A stretch of 64,000 nucleotides of DNA. It comes from Pseudomonas sp. 7SR1 (GTDB taxonomy: Bacteria > Pseudomonadota > Gammaproteobacteria > Pseudomonadales > Pseudomonadaceae). A program made the position numbers and the translations under genes. The DNA is taken from the NCBI RefSeq assembly GCF_900156465.1, contig NZ_LT707064.1, positions 5,161,001 through 5,225,000 on the forward strand, read 5' to 3'. Each line of letters starts with the position of its first letter. The first letter of the stretch is position 1. This document shows, piece by piece, positions 35,067 to 41,726 of this stretch. The notes under the pieces are model-generated. The model was not told the origin of the DNA. It searched no databases and saw only the letters and a program-made list of their open reading frames with translations.

Positions 35067-35972
35067 ATGATTTCAGACCCAGGCACGCCAACCCTCGACC
35101 AGCTTCGGGTATTCCTGACCGTGGTGGACGTCGGCAGCTTCGCCGGTGCCGCCCGCAAGCTGCATCGGGCCACGTCGGTGGTGAGCTACTCCATCGCCAA
35201 CCTGGAAATGCAGCTCGGCGTAAGCCTGTTCGACCGCAAGACCACCCGCAAACCCCAGTTGACCGATGCCGGGCGCACGGTACTGGCCGAGGCGCGCACC
35301 ATCTACAACGGTATCGACGGCCTGCGGGCCAAGGTGCGTGGATTGCTCCATGGGCTGGAAGCCGAGGTGCATCTGGTCCTCGATGTGATGCTGCCCAGCG
35401 AGCGTGTGGTGGACGCGCTCAAGGCCTTTCGCGAGCGCTTCCCGACCGTGTCGCTGCACTTGCACGTCGAGGCCTTGTGCGCGGTGACGCAACGGGTGCT
35501 GGACCGCACGGCCACGTTGGGCGTGAGCGGCCCCTTGACCCATAACCTCGACGGCATCGAACGCATCGGCGTGGGCAAGGTGGCTTTGATTCCGGTCGCC
35601 GCTCCCGACCATCCCTTGGCCCAATCGGCCCCCCATGCGCCGGGTGCCGGGCGCGCCCATGTGCAATTGGTCCTCACCGACCGCTCCAGCCTGACCAAGG
35701 ACCAGGAGTTCGCGGTCATCGGCACCCGCACCTGGCGACTGGCCGACCTGGGGGCCAAGCACACGCTGCTGCGCGAAGGCATCGGCTGGGGCAACATGCC
35801 CATCGACAGGGTGAGCGACGACCTGGCCAGCGGCCGGCTGGTGCACCTCGACCTGCCCGACTGCCAAGGCGGCGATTATGGCTTTGACGTCGTCTACCGC
35901 ACCGACATGCCCCCGGGCCCCGCGGCCAGCTGGCTGATCGAGCGCTTCAAGGCACAGGCGACCGATCTCTGA
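35067..35972 (+). CDS. LysR-family transcriptional regulator
   Basis: This 301-residue regulator has an N-terminal HTH (LDQLRVFLTVVDVGSFAGAA, then TSVVSYSIANLEMQLG) and an effector domain from about residue 90. It lies between the minus-strand SDR/ABM operon and the plus-strand NTF2-like gene. Predicted LysR sites flank the gene on both sides and occur again between the two DoxX genes, so it probably regulates this whole redox cluster and itself. The effector may be a reactive carbonyl, quinone or oxidant, which is a guess from the target genes. Confidence 0.88.
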   Translation: MISDPGTPTLDQLRVFLTVVDVGSFAGAARKLHRATSVVSYSIANLEMQLGVSLFDRKTTRKPQLTDAGRTVLAEARTIYNGIDGLRAKVRGLLHGLEAEVHLVLDVMLPSERVVDALKAFRERFPTVSLHLHVEALCAVTQRVLDRTATLGVSGPLTHNLDGIERIGVGKVALIPVAAPDHPLAQSAPHAPGAGRAHVQLVLTDRSSLTKDQEFAVIGTRTWRLADLGAKHTLLREGIGWGNMPIDRVSDDLASGRLVHLDLPDCQGGDYGFDVVYRTDMPPGPAASWLIERFKAQATDL

Positions 35973-35975
35973 TCG

Positions 35976-35990
35976 TTCGAGAAAATCGAA
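35976..35990. promoter_or_regulatory. LysR-type site 2 (TTC-N9-GAA)
   Basis: GTTCGA-GAAAA-TCGAAC (35975-35991) is a perfect palindrome containing TTC-N9-GAA. It begins three bases after the LysR stop and about 100 bases before the NTF2-like start. It shares the CGTTC left half with sites 1 and 3. Confidence 0.5.
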
Positions 35991-36092
35991 CCTGAACGTC
36001 GAAAGCAACTGGCTTTTCATGACGGTGGTGCCGTGAGACAAATGCTCCAGGCCTGCCGTCCGGCACGCCCCGCCTTCGCCTTGAGACGAGTG

Positions 36093-36518
36093 ATGACCAT
36101 GATGACTGCCGAGCGGCTGCTGCACCTGCATTTCGAGTTGTTTGTGGATGACCATGAGCGCTGGAAGAACCTGATCGCCGATGACCTGGTATGGGAGCTG
36201 CCGTTTGCCCCTGCCCTCGGCCATCCGGCGCGGCTCGAGGGGCGCGATCAGGTATTGGGCCATGTCGGCTGGTTCGTCGGCGCGGTGCAGGACTTTCTCT
36301 TTTACGACCTTCGTATCCAACCGAGTACGAACCCTCTGGAGGCCGTCGCGCAAGTCAAGGCCAAGGGAACGATCAAGCCCACCGGACGCCTTTATGAACA
36401 GGATTACGTGTTGTTCGTACGGGTGGAAAACGGCAAGCTGGCGTTCATCCGCGAATACTTCGACCCTGTACGGGCCGCCCTCGCCCTCGACGCCCCCATA
36501 CCGGCCCTGGCGAACTGA
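36093..36518 (+). CDS. NTF2/SnoaL-like small protein
   Basis: The 141-residue protein (ATG 36093; 36099 and 36102 are also possible) shows the NTF2-like cone fold pattern: LLHLHFELFVDDHERWKNLI, then DDLVWELPFAP, GRDQVLGHVGWF near 55, and AFIREYFDPVRAA near the end. Such proteins are hydrolases, isomerases, or unknown-function ligand binders. It follows the LysR gene on the same strand, with a predicted LysR site in between. Its neighbour is an AraC regulator 77 bases downstream. I cannot assign a reaction. Confidence 0.75.
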   Translation: MTMMTAERLLHLHFELFVDDHERWKNLIADDLVWELPFAPALGHPARLEGRDQVLGHVGWFVGAVQDFLFYDLRIQPSTNPLEAVAQVKAKGTIKPTGRLYEQDYVLFVRVENGKLAFIREYFDPVRAALALDAPIPALAN

Positions 36519-36595
36519 GTCGACGGACACTCTTGCTCCGGCAGGCCATTGCTGCGTTACCCTATCGGTGCCGCCCTTGTCCGAGAGTGTCGCCC

Positions 36596-37540
36596 ATGGA
36601 GCCTTTTGTGCACCCGCCTGAAGATACCGACCTGGCCGCCAGCGATGCCCAGCGCATCATGGCCGAGTCCATGCCGCAACATTTGCCGGGAACGGCGCAG
36701 GCACTGCCATCGCATCCGGCCATGCAGGATGTGGTGGTGCAGCTGTTCAGCCATCACAGCATCGTCGAGCCGATACTGGTGCCCGCCGTTGTGGAGCCGC
36801 TGCTGGTGTGGGTACTGGCGGGGCGGGCCAGGGTCGAGGAGCGCGCGCTCGGCGGCGCGTGGGAAGCCGCCCTCGTGGAGGCCGGCGACTTCTTCCTCAC
36901 CAATACCCGCGATCCCTACGAAATGCGCTGGCAGACAGTGGAATGCGACACCTTCGAAGTGATGCACCTGTACCTGGGCCTGTCGCTGATCGATCAAGCT
37001 GCCCGCGATGTCCTGGGGGACCATCCCGATCCGGTGAGTTTCCTGGACATCTCCGGGGCCCGGGATGAGCGGGTGGACTTCATCCTCGATCAGTTGCGCA
37101 TCGAACTCACCGAGCAACGCCAGCCCAGCCCGTTGTTCGTCCACAGCCTGGCCCAGGCCCTGGCCGTGCACCTGATCCGTCGATACCGCGATCCGCACGG
37201 CGACAACCGACGCAGCGGCGCCTTGCAAGCTTACAAGTTGCGTCGCGTCCTGGCGGTCATGAACGAGGGCCTGGCCGAAGACTTCAACCTCGCGCAACTG
37301 GCCCGGATCGCCGAATTGAGCGAGTACCACTTCAGCCGGGTCTTCAAGCGCGCGACGGGACTGTCGCCCTCGCAGTACTTCATCCGCCTGCGGATGAGTC
37401 GGGCCCGGCAACTGCTGCTCGAAACCGATCGCAGCATCATCGATATCGGGCTGGAGGTGGGCTATTGCAGCCCGAGCCATTTCTCCCAGGTCTTCCGGCG
37501 CGAGGTGGGGGTCACGCCCAGCACTTACCGCCAGGCATGA
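36596..37540 (+). CDS. AraC-family regulator with cupin sensor domain
   Basis: The 314-residue protein starts at ATG 36596 (MEPFVHPPEDTD). The N-terminal part (about 40-170) is a cupin-like ligand domain: LLVWVLAGRARVEERALGG, then WEAALVEAGDFFLTNTRDPY. The C-terminal part has two AraC helix-turn-helix units (FNLAQLARIAELSEYHFSRV near 225 and IIDIGLEVGYCSPSHFSQVF near 275). The ligand is unknown. It is convergent with the flavin reductase gene six bases away and probably regulates genes of this redox cluster. Confidence 0.87.
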   Translation: MEPFVHPPEDTDLAASDAQRIMAESMPQHLPGTAQALPSHPAMQDVVVQLFSHHSIVEPILVPAVVEPLLVWVLAGRARVEERALGGAWEAALVEAGDFFLTNTRDPYEMRWQTVECDTFEVMHLYLGLSLIDQAARDVLGDHPDPVSFLDISGARDERVDFILDQLRIELTEQRQPSPLFVHSLAQALAVHLIRRYRDPHGDNRRSGALQAYKLRRVLAVMNEGLAEDFNLAQLARIAELSEYHFSRVFKRATGLSPSQYFIRLRMSRARQLLLETDRSIIDIGLEVGYCSPSHFSQVFRREVGVTPSTYRQA

Positions 37541-37546
37541 GCGGCC

Positions 37547-38104
37547 CTACAGGTTCTGCGGCTTGAAGCGCTCGCTCAGGTCGAGCATCGGGCCCGCTAC
37601 GCGAAAACGACCCTGCCCATAGTAATGCAAGGTGGCCGGCTCGCTCACCGTGGCAGCGACGTGCCCCTTCACCACTTCCCAGATGAACAGACCGTACTCG
37701 TCGATCTGGCGATCATCGGCCAGGCGACATTCGAAACTGGCATAACATTCCTGGATCAACGGCGCCTGTACATGGTGGGCCGGCGCCGCGGTCAGCCCGT
37801 ACGCCTCGAACTTGTCCAGCGAATGCCCCGAGCTGTTGCCCACCGCGACGACCGCATCGACCATGTCCGCGGTGGGCACGTTGATCACGCATTCGCGGCT
37901 GCGGCGGATCAGTTCGTAACTGTGGTTGCCGGCCCAGATGTAACAGCCGAAAAGCGCGGGACTGAATTGCATCATCATGTGCCAACCCATGGTCATGATG
38001 TTGGTTTCGCCCCGCCAGACGGATGTGACCAGCACGATGGGGCCGGTCTCGAGATGACGACGGGTCTCGACCACGGGAAAGTCGGTCTTTTCATAACGCT
38101 GCAT
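37547..38104 (-). CDS. Flavin reductase-like FMN-binding protein
   Basis: This 185-residue protein resembles the flavin reductase (FMN-binding split barrel) family: TGPIVLVTSVWRGETNIMTM near residue 20, then ELIRRSRECVINVPTADMV near 65 and ECYASFECRLADD near 115. Such enzymes supply reduced flavin or act on quinones and azo compounds with NAD(P)H. GGAGG lies nine bases before ATG 38104. A terminator from the upstream quinone oxidoreductase gene lies between the two genes, so it may have its own promoter. Its role in the cluster is probably redox detoxification. Confidence 0.8.
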   Translation of the reverse strand: MQRYEKTDFPVVETRRHLETGPIVLVTSVWRGETNIMTMGWHMMMQFSPALFGCYIWAGNHSYELIRRSRECVINVPTADMVDAVVAVGNSSGHSLDKFEAYGLTAAPAHHVQAPLIQECYASFECRLADDRQIDEYGLFIWEVVKGHVAATVSEPATLHYYGQGRFRVAGPMLDLSERFKPQNL

Positions 38105-38200
38105 GGCAATGTCCTCCGATGGAAACCGGAGGCCAGCTTCTCGCACTTGCGAGCGGCGGTCTGTCGGAAGACTGTCGAGGGTGTCGGGAAATTGCGCATG

Positions 38201-38224
38201 AAAAAACCGGGCGTCTGCCCGGTT
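38201..38224 (-). terminator. Intrinsic terminator after the quinone oxidoreductase gene
   Basis: AACCGGGC (38205-38212) pairs with GCCCGGTT (38217-38224) around GTCT. On the minus strand the stem is followed by six T (A-run at 38201-38206). It lies 22 bases past the oxidoreductase stop. Confidence 0.85.
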
Positions 38225-38245
38225 CGATTCATTGCCGCCACGGAC

Positions 38246-39169
38246 CTATCGACTGGCGTCGAGTACCAGCTTGCCACGTATGTGCCGCTCCTTGCTCTGG
38301 CGCAGCGCGTCTTCGGCCTGGGACAAGGGCAGCACCCGGACCTCGATCACCAGCTCACCGGATTCGAACAACGAGGCAATGTGCTGGAGCTGCGCACCGT
38401 CGGAGCGCGTGGCGAAATGCTTGCCGCAGGCCCCGGCGGCTTCGGCCAGGCCGGCGTCGGGCGGGCTCACCGGGGAGACCAATACACCGCCCGGCTTGAG
38501 CACCGACCAGGAACGCACCTGGGTATCGCCACCGACCAGATCCAGCACCACATCGACCCGGTCGACGACAGACTCGAATGGAGCCTGGTTGTAATCGATC
38601 ACCTGCGCGGCACCCAGTGCTTGCAAGTAGTCATGGTTGTACGCCGAGGCGGTGGCGATAACGGTGGCGCCGGCCATACGCGCCATCTGCACCGCCATGC
38701 TGCCGACACCGCCCGCCGCGCCGTGGATCAGCACGCGCTGGCCGGCCTTGATCCGTGCATGCTCATGAAGGGCCTGCCAGGCAGTCAACGCGACCGCCGG
38801 AACACCACTGGCTTGCAACGCCGTCAGGCGATTGGGCCGATGCGCAAGACGCTCCGCGCTGGCGACCACCTCGGTGGCATACCCGCCAACGATATTGATG
38901 AAACCGAACACCTCGTCGCCGACAGCCAGGCCACTGACGTTTTCCCCTACTGCCGCGACGCGACCGGCCACCTCGACGCCTGGCGTATAGGGCAACTGCA
39001 GTGGAATGAACGCCTTCATGGCACCGGAAAGGACCTTCCAATCGACCGGGTTCACGCCGCTGCCGGCCACTTCGATCAACACCTCACCCTGGCCTGGAAC
39101 CGGCGAGGCCAACTCCTCGAACGACAAACCTTCAACCGGGCCGTACTGTGCTACGCGAATCGCTTTCAT
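38246..39169 (-). CDS. Zinc-free NADP-dependent quinone oxidoreductase-like enzyme
   Basis: The 307-residue protein is a medium-chain dehydrogenase without the catalytic-zinc cysteine pattern. Motifs: GSGVNPVDWKVLSGAM near residue 35, LPYTPGVEVAGRVAAVGENV near 60, and the cofactor loop IHGAAGGVGSMAVQMARMAG near 145. This fits the quinone oxidoreductase/zeta-crystallin group, which reduces quinones or enones with NADPH. It is 52 bases after the DoxX gene on the same strand and ends at a terminator. It probably works with the DoxX proteins and SDRs in oxidative or aromatic-quinone stress. Confidence 0.87.
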   Translation of the reverse strand: MKAIRVAQYGPVEGLSFEELASPVPGQGEVLIEVAGSGVNPVDWKVLSGAMKAFIPLQLPYTPGVEVAGRVAAVGENVSGLAVGDEVFGFINIVGGYATEVVASAERLAHRPNRLTALQASGVPAVALTAWQALHEHARIKAGQRVLIHGAAGGVGSMAVQMARMAGATVIATASAYNHDYLQALGAAQVIDYNQAPFESVVDRVDVVLDLVGGDTQVRSWSVLKPGGVLVSPVSPPDAGLAEAAGACGKHFATRSDGAQLQHIASLFESGELVIEVRVLPLSQAEDALRQSKERHIRGKLVLDASR

Positions 39170-39221
39170 CTCTCACCTCGTAAAAAAGGAAATGGCGAGC
39201 CGGCGGCAGGCCGGCCCAGGG

Positions 39222-39665
39222 TCAGGCGCGGCGCGCATCCAGGCTGAAGCGGCCGGCGCCAAAGGCAACTACCTGCAACAGGCCACCGGCCATGGCGATG
39301 TTCTTGAAGAAGTGGATGAACTGATTCTGGTCGCCAAGCTGGTTATGGAACGCCAGCGCGGTGGCGACGCTGAACAGGGCCAGACCGGCCGCGACCAGGC
39401 GTGTGCGGTAGCCCAGGATCAGGGCAACACCGCCGACCACTTCCACCAGGATGGCGATTGCCAGGGCCAGGCTCGGGAACGGTAGGCCGACCGATTCGAT
39501 ATAAGCGACCATGCCCGCCGATGCGCCGATCTTGGAGACGCCGGAGAGCAGGAAGATGGCGCTCAGCAAGATGCGCCCGGCGAATGCAGCGGATGAAGAC
39601 AACGAGGCGGCAGGGCCGAAAGCGGTGTTGGTGACGGTGCTGGACGATACGTTGGGGTGAGTCAT
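39222..39665 (-). CDS. DoxX-family membrane protein
   Basis: This 147-residue protein has four predicted membrane segments and the DoxX motif pattern FAGRILLSAIFLLSGVSKIG near residue 30, followed by VEVVGGVALILGYRTRLVAA near 75. DoxX proteins form quinone-linked membrane oxidoreductase subunits and are often induced by thiol or oxidative stress. The mRNA leader carries a 9-base hairpin (39684-39704) just before an AGAGGAAA ribosome site. It is divergent from another DoxX-family gene at 40014. Activity is unknown. Confidence 0.87.
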   Translation of the reverse strand: MTHPNVSSSTVTNTAFGPAASLSSSAAFAGRILLSAIFLLSGVSKIGASAGMVAYIESVGLPFPSLALAIAILVEVVGGVALILGYRTRLVAAGLALFSVATALAFHNQLGDQNQFIHFFKNIAMAGGLLQVVAFGAGRFSLDARRA

Positions 39666-39683
39666 GGTGGTTTCCTCTTGAAG

Positions 39684-39704
39684 GGCTCACCACCTTGGTG
39701 AGCC
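39684..39704 (-). promoter_or_regulatory. Leader hairpin of the DoxX gene
   Basis: GGCTCACCA and TGGTGAGCC form a perfect 9-base stem with a three-base loop, 18 bases upstream of the DoxX start codon and just before its ribosome site. It could influence translation or mRNA stability. It lacks a U-run and is not a terminator. Confidence 0.45.
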
Positions 39705-39768
39705 GCAATGAGGTGAATTCTGCACGCAACTCACTTACCTAAAAAGCCAGCTAATTTCGATAAAATCG

Positions 39769-39783
39769 TTCTATTAAATAGAA
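39769..39783. promoter_or_regulatory. LysR-type site 3 (TTC-N9-GAA)
   Basis: TTCTATT-A-AATAGAA is a perfect 7-base inverted repeat with a one-base centre, fits TTC-N9-GAA, and is preceded by CG like sites 1 and 2. It lies in the AT-rich centre of the divergent DoxX promoter region. Confidence 0.55.
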
Positions 39784-40013
39784 AAGCCGAGCGTCGGTTG
39801 AAGTATTGGAAAATACCCATGAACCGGTTGCCCTTGCGGTTCGTTTCCAGTCGGAGCCGATTGTTCGTCGCCATTGAATTCACCTGGCAACTTCACACGG
39901 TTTATCTCCTGCTCCCAAACCAGAACAATGCCCTCCATCCCCGCCAGGCACGCCGCCCCGTCCAGAGCGGAGCCTGTGACTCATCAGCCCCGCAACTGCG
40001 CAAGGGACTCCCC

Positions 40014-40490
40014 ATGACCATAGAGAATTCGTCGACGTTGCGCTCCGCCCTGGCCGCCGTGAACCTGCGGGCCGACCGCTTCGAACCTTATCTGTACGCC
40101 CTGCTGCGCACGGTATTCGCCATCGTCCTGTTCACCCACGGAGTGCCGAAGGCGCTGCGCACGTCCCACGGGTCGATGGCCGATCCCATGGCCGGGTCGA
40201 TCAACCTCATCCAGAACGTCATGGGCCTGCCCTTCGCTGCGCAGCTCGCGTTTCTGGTCATGCTGTTGGAAACCGTTGGCGCCCTGATGCTGGCGGTGGG
40301 GCTCGCCACGAGGCTGGTGGCCCTGCTGATCGCAATCCAGATGCTTGCCATCAGCTATGCGCTCGGACCGACCTGGCCCTGGATAGACCGGGGCATCGAG
40401 TTTCCGGTATTGATGGGTTTCCTGGCGCTCTACATCGTTGCGCGTGGTGGCGGCGCGCACTCAGTGGACACACGCCTGGGGGCCGGCTGA
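40014..40490 (+). CDS. DoxX-family membrane protein
   Basis: The 158-residue protein (ATG 40014, AAGGG upstream) has four hydrophobic segments. The pattern YALLRTVFAIVLFTHGVPKA near residue 30, FLVMLLETVGALMLAVGLAT near 85 and a final LMGFLALYIVARGGG fits the DoxX family. It is divergent from the DoxX gene at 39665 and shares a promoter region with a predicted LysR site. A role in a membrane redox complex linked to the quinone pool is inferred from the family and neighbours. Confidence 0.85.
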   Translation: MTIENSSTLRSALAAVNLRADRFEPYLYALLRTVFAIVLFTHGVPKALRTSHGSMADPMAGSINLIQNVMGLPFAAQLAFLVMLLETVGALMLAVGLATRLVALLIAIQMLAISYALGPTWPWIDRGIEFPVLMGFLALYIVARGGGAHSVDTRLGAG

Positions 40491-40545
40491 GGTGGCGCGA
40501 GCGGCGTCGCGCTCCTCAGTCAGGCATTTCAAGGCCGGTGTGCAA

Positions 40546-41451
40546 TCATGCGATCCACTTGCGATCACCGGTAAAGCAAATGGTCAGCCACCGCGTCGCG
40601 TCGGCCTGACCCAACCTGGCAGAGATCTGCTCACGGATCGCGTCCAGTTGCCCTACGGTTTGCAACCGGTAATCCGCCGGGAGCACGATGTGGATCTCGA
40701 TAAAGCGCGCCCGCCCGTGCTTCTGGACATAGGACACGTAGTCCTCGAAGCCGTGTTCCACCGTGGCCGCGTCCATCACCTGGCGCACCGTATCGTCAAG
40801 GTGATCCGGTGCGATACCCAATACATCGCGCAAAGCCGGGCGCAGGATCTTGAAGGCCGGTGCCAGCATGCTCAGCGCCAGCAGGATCAGGATCAACGGG
40901 TCGACATACATCGCCCACTGCCCGTAACCCTGGGACTTGAGCAACAGAGCGACCAGGAAACTGACCAGCAGGCCCACCGAAAGCATCGCGTCGACCAGCC
41001 AACTGATGTTGTCGAACTGGATCAGCGATGACTTGAGCGTTCGATTGCGGTAGCGAACGTAGAAGAAATAGCCGAACTCGACGACGGTGAACACCGCGGC
41101 ATAGATGATCACCATGCCCAGCTCGATTTCACGGCCACCGTTGATGATGCCGGACACGCCATTGAGGAAGGCATAGATGGCGATCAGCAGCAGGAAACTG
41201 CCTTCGATCAGCAGGACCATGGGCTCCAGATGCCAGAATCCGAACTGGAAGCGGTGGTTGCTTTCCTTGGCGATCAACCTGGCCGTGATCAGCATCAGTA
41301 CCTTGATGAAGGTAGCGACCAACGAGAAAAAACCATCGAACAGGATGGATTGGGCGCCCGTTATGAAACCGGTGCAGATCCCGGCAATCGCCACGGCGAA
41401 CATCAGGAAAGTGGATTGTTTGAGCAGCGACTGCTCACCTCGGTTACTCAC
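40546..41451 (-). CDS. Cation diffusion facilitator (CDF) family transporter, atypical
   Basis: The 301-residue protein has six membrane segments and a C-terminal cytoplasmic domain. GTG 41451 is preferred because GAGGT lies seven bases upstream; ATG 41472 has no ribosome site. CDF proteins export Zn, Fe, Co or Mn by proton exchange, and the metal site usually uses DxxxD in TM2 and HxxxD in TM5. Here the TM2 site reads FDGFFS and the TM5 site reads SWLVD, so His is replaced by Ser. The protein may therefore use another metal or have lost transport. It is convergent with the DoxX gene and divergent from the PvrS-like kinase gene. Confidence 0.8.
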   Translation of the reverse strand: MSNRGEQSLLKQSTFLMFAVAIAGICTGFITGAQSILFDGFFSLVATFIKVLMLITARLIAKESNHRFQFGFWHLEPMVLLIEGSFLLLIAIYAFLNGVSGIINGGREIELGMVIIYAAVFTVVEFGYFFYVRYRNRTLKSSLIQFDNISWLVDAMLSVGLLVSFLVALLLKSQGYGQWAMYVDPLILILLALSMLAPAFKILRPALRDVLGIAPDHLDDTVRQVMDAATVEHGFEDYVSYVQKHGRARFIEIHIVLPADYRLQTVGQLDAIREQISARLGQADATRWLTICFTGDRKWIA

Positions 41452-41564
41452 GTAGCTTACCTCTGACAACATTCGAATCGATGCACAGCACGATCGATTT
41501 CCGGGCGACAGTCTACTTCATCGCGCTGGCAAGGAGCCTTTGAAGACGCCCACCTTCGGCATTT

Positions 41565-41578
41565 TAGGAATCGTCCTA
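41565..41578. promoter_or_regulatory. RcsB-type box 1
   Basis: TAGGA-ATCG-TCCTA is a perfect 5+4+5 palindrome close to the RcsAB box I know (TaAGAatatTCctA). It lies about 150 bases before the PvrS-like kinase start. Confidence 0.6.
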
Positions 41579-41677
41579 TGCCGGGCCGACACTCGAATCG
41601 AGGGCCGGAGGGCATGGCCGTCGCACGTGTCAGGCCCGCCAGCGCGTGCCCCATGCCAGGCTCCCGAGGCCACGCTT

Positions 41678-41691
41678 TCGGAATCGTCTGA
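41678..41691. promoter_or_regulatory. RcsB-type box 2
   Basis: TCGGAATCGTCTGA matches box 1 at the core (GGAATCGTC) and lies 36 bases before the PvrS-like start. This places it over the promoter or leader, which would suit repression or autoregulation. Confidence 0.5.
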
Positions 41692-41726
41692 TACCCGTGC
41701 GGCTCGCGCCTCGCTAGGTTGGCTGG

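Larger units (their letters stand above)
39666..40013. promoter_or_regulatory. Divergent promoter region between two DoxX-family genes
   Basis: A 348-base gap without a supported gene. It is AT-rich around 39740-39790, where both divergent promoters probably lie. It contains the leader hairpin at 39684-39704, a short palindrome CGAT-AAA-ATCG at 39758-39768, and LysR-type site 3 at 39769-39783. An open frame continuing upstream of the DoxX gene at 40014 has no ribosome site or recognisable motif and is probably not translated. Confidence 0.6.

Noticed and set aside
37625..39247. Long plus-strand open frame (540 codons) over flavin reductase and quinone oxidoreductase
   Set aside because: It runs through a terminator and two supported minus-strand genes and has no motif or ribosome site.
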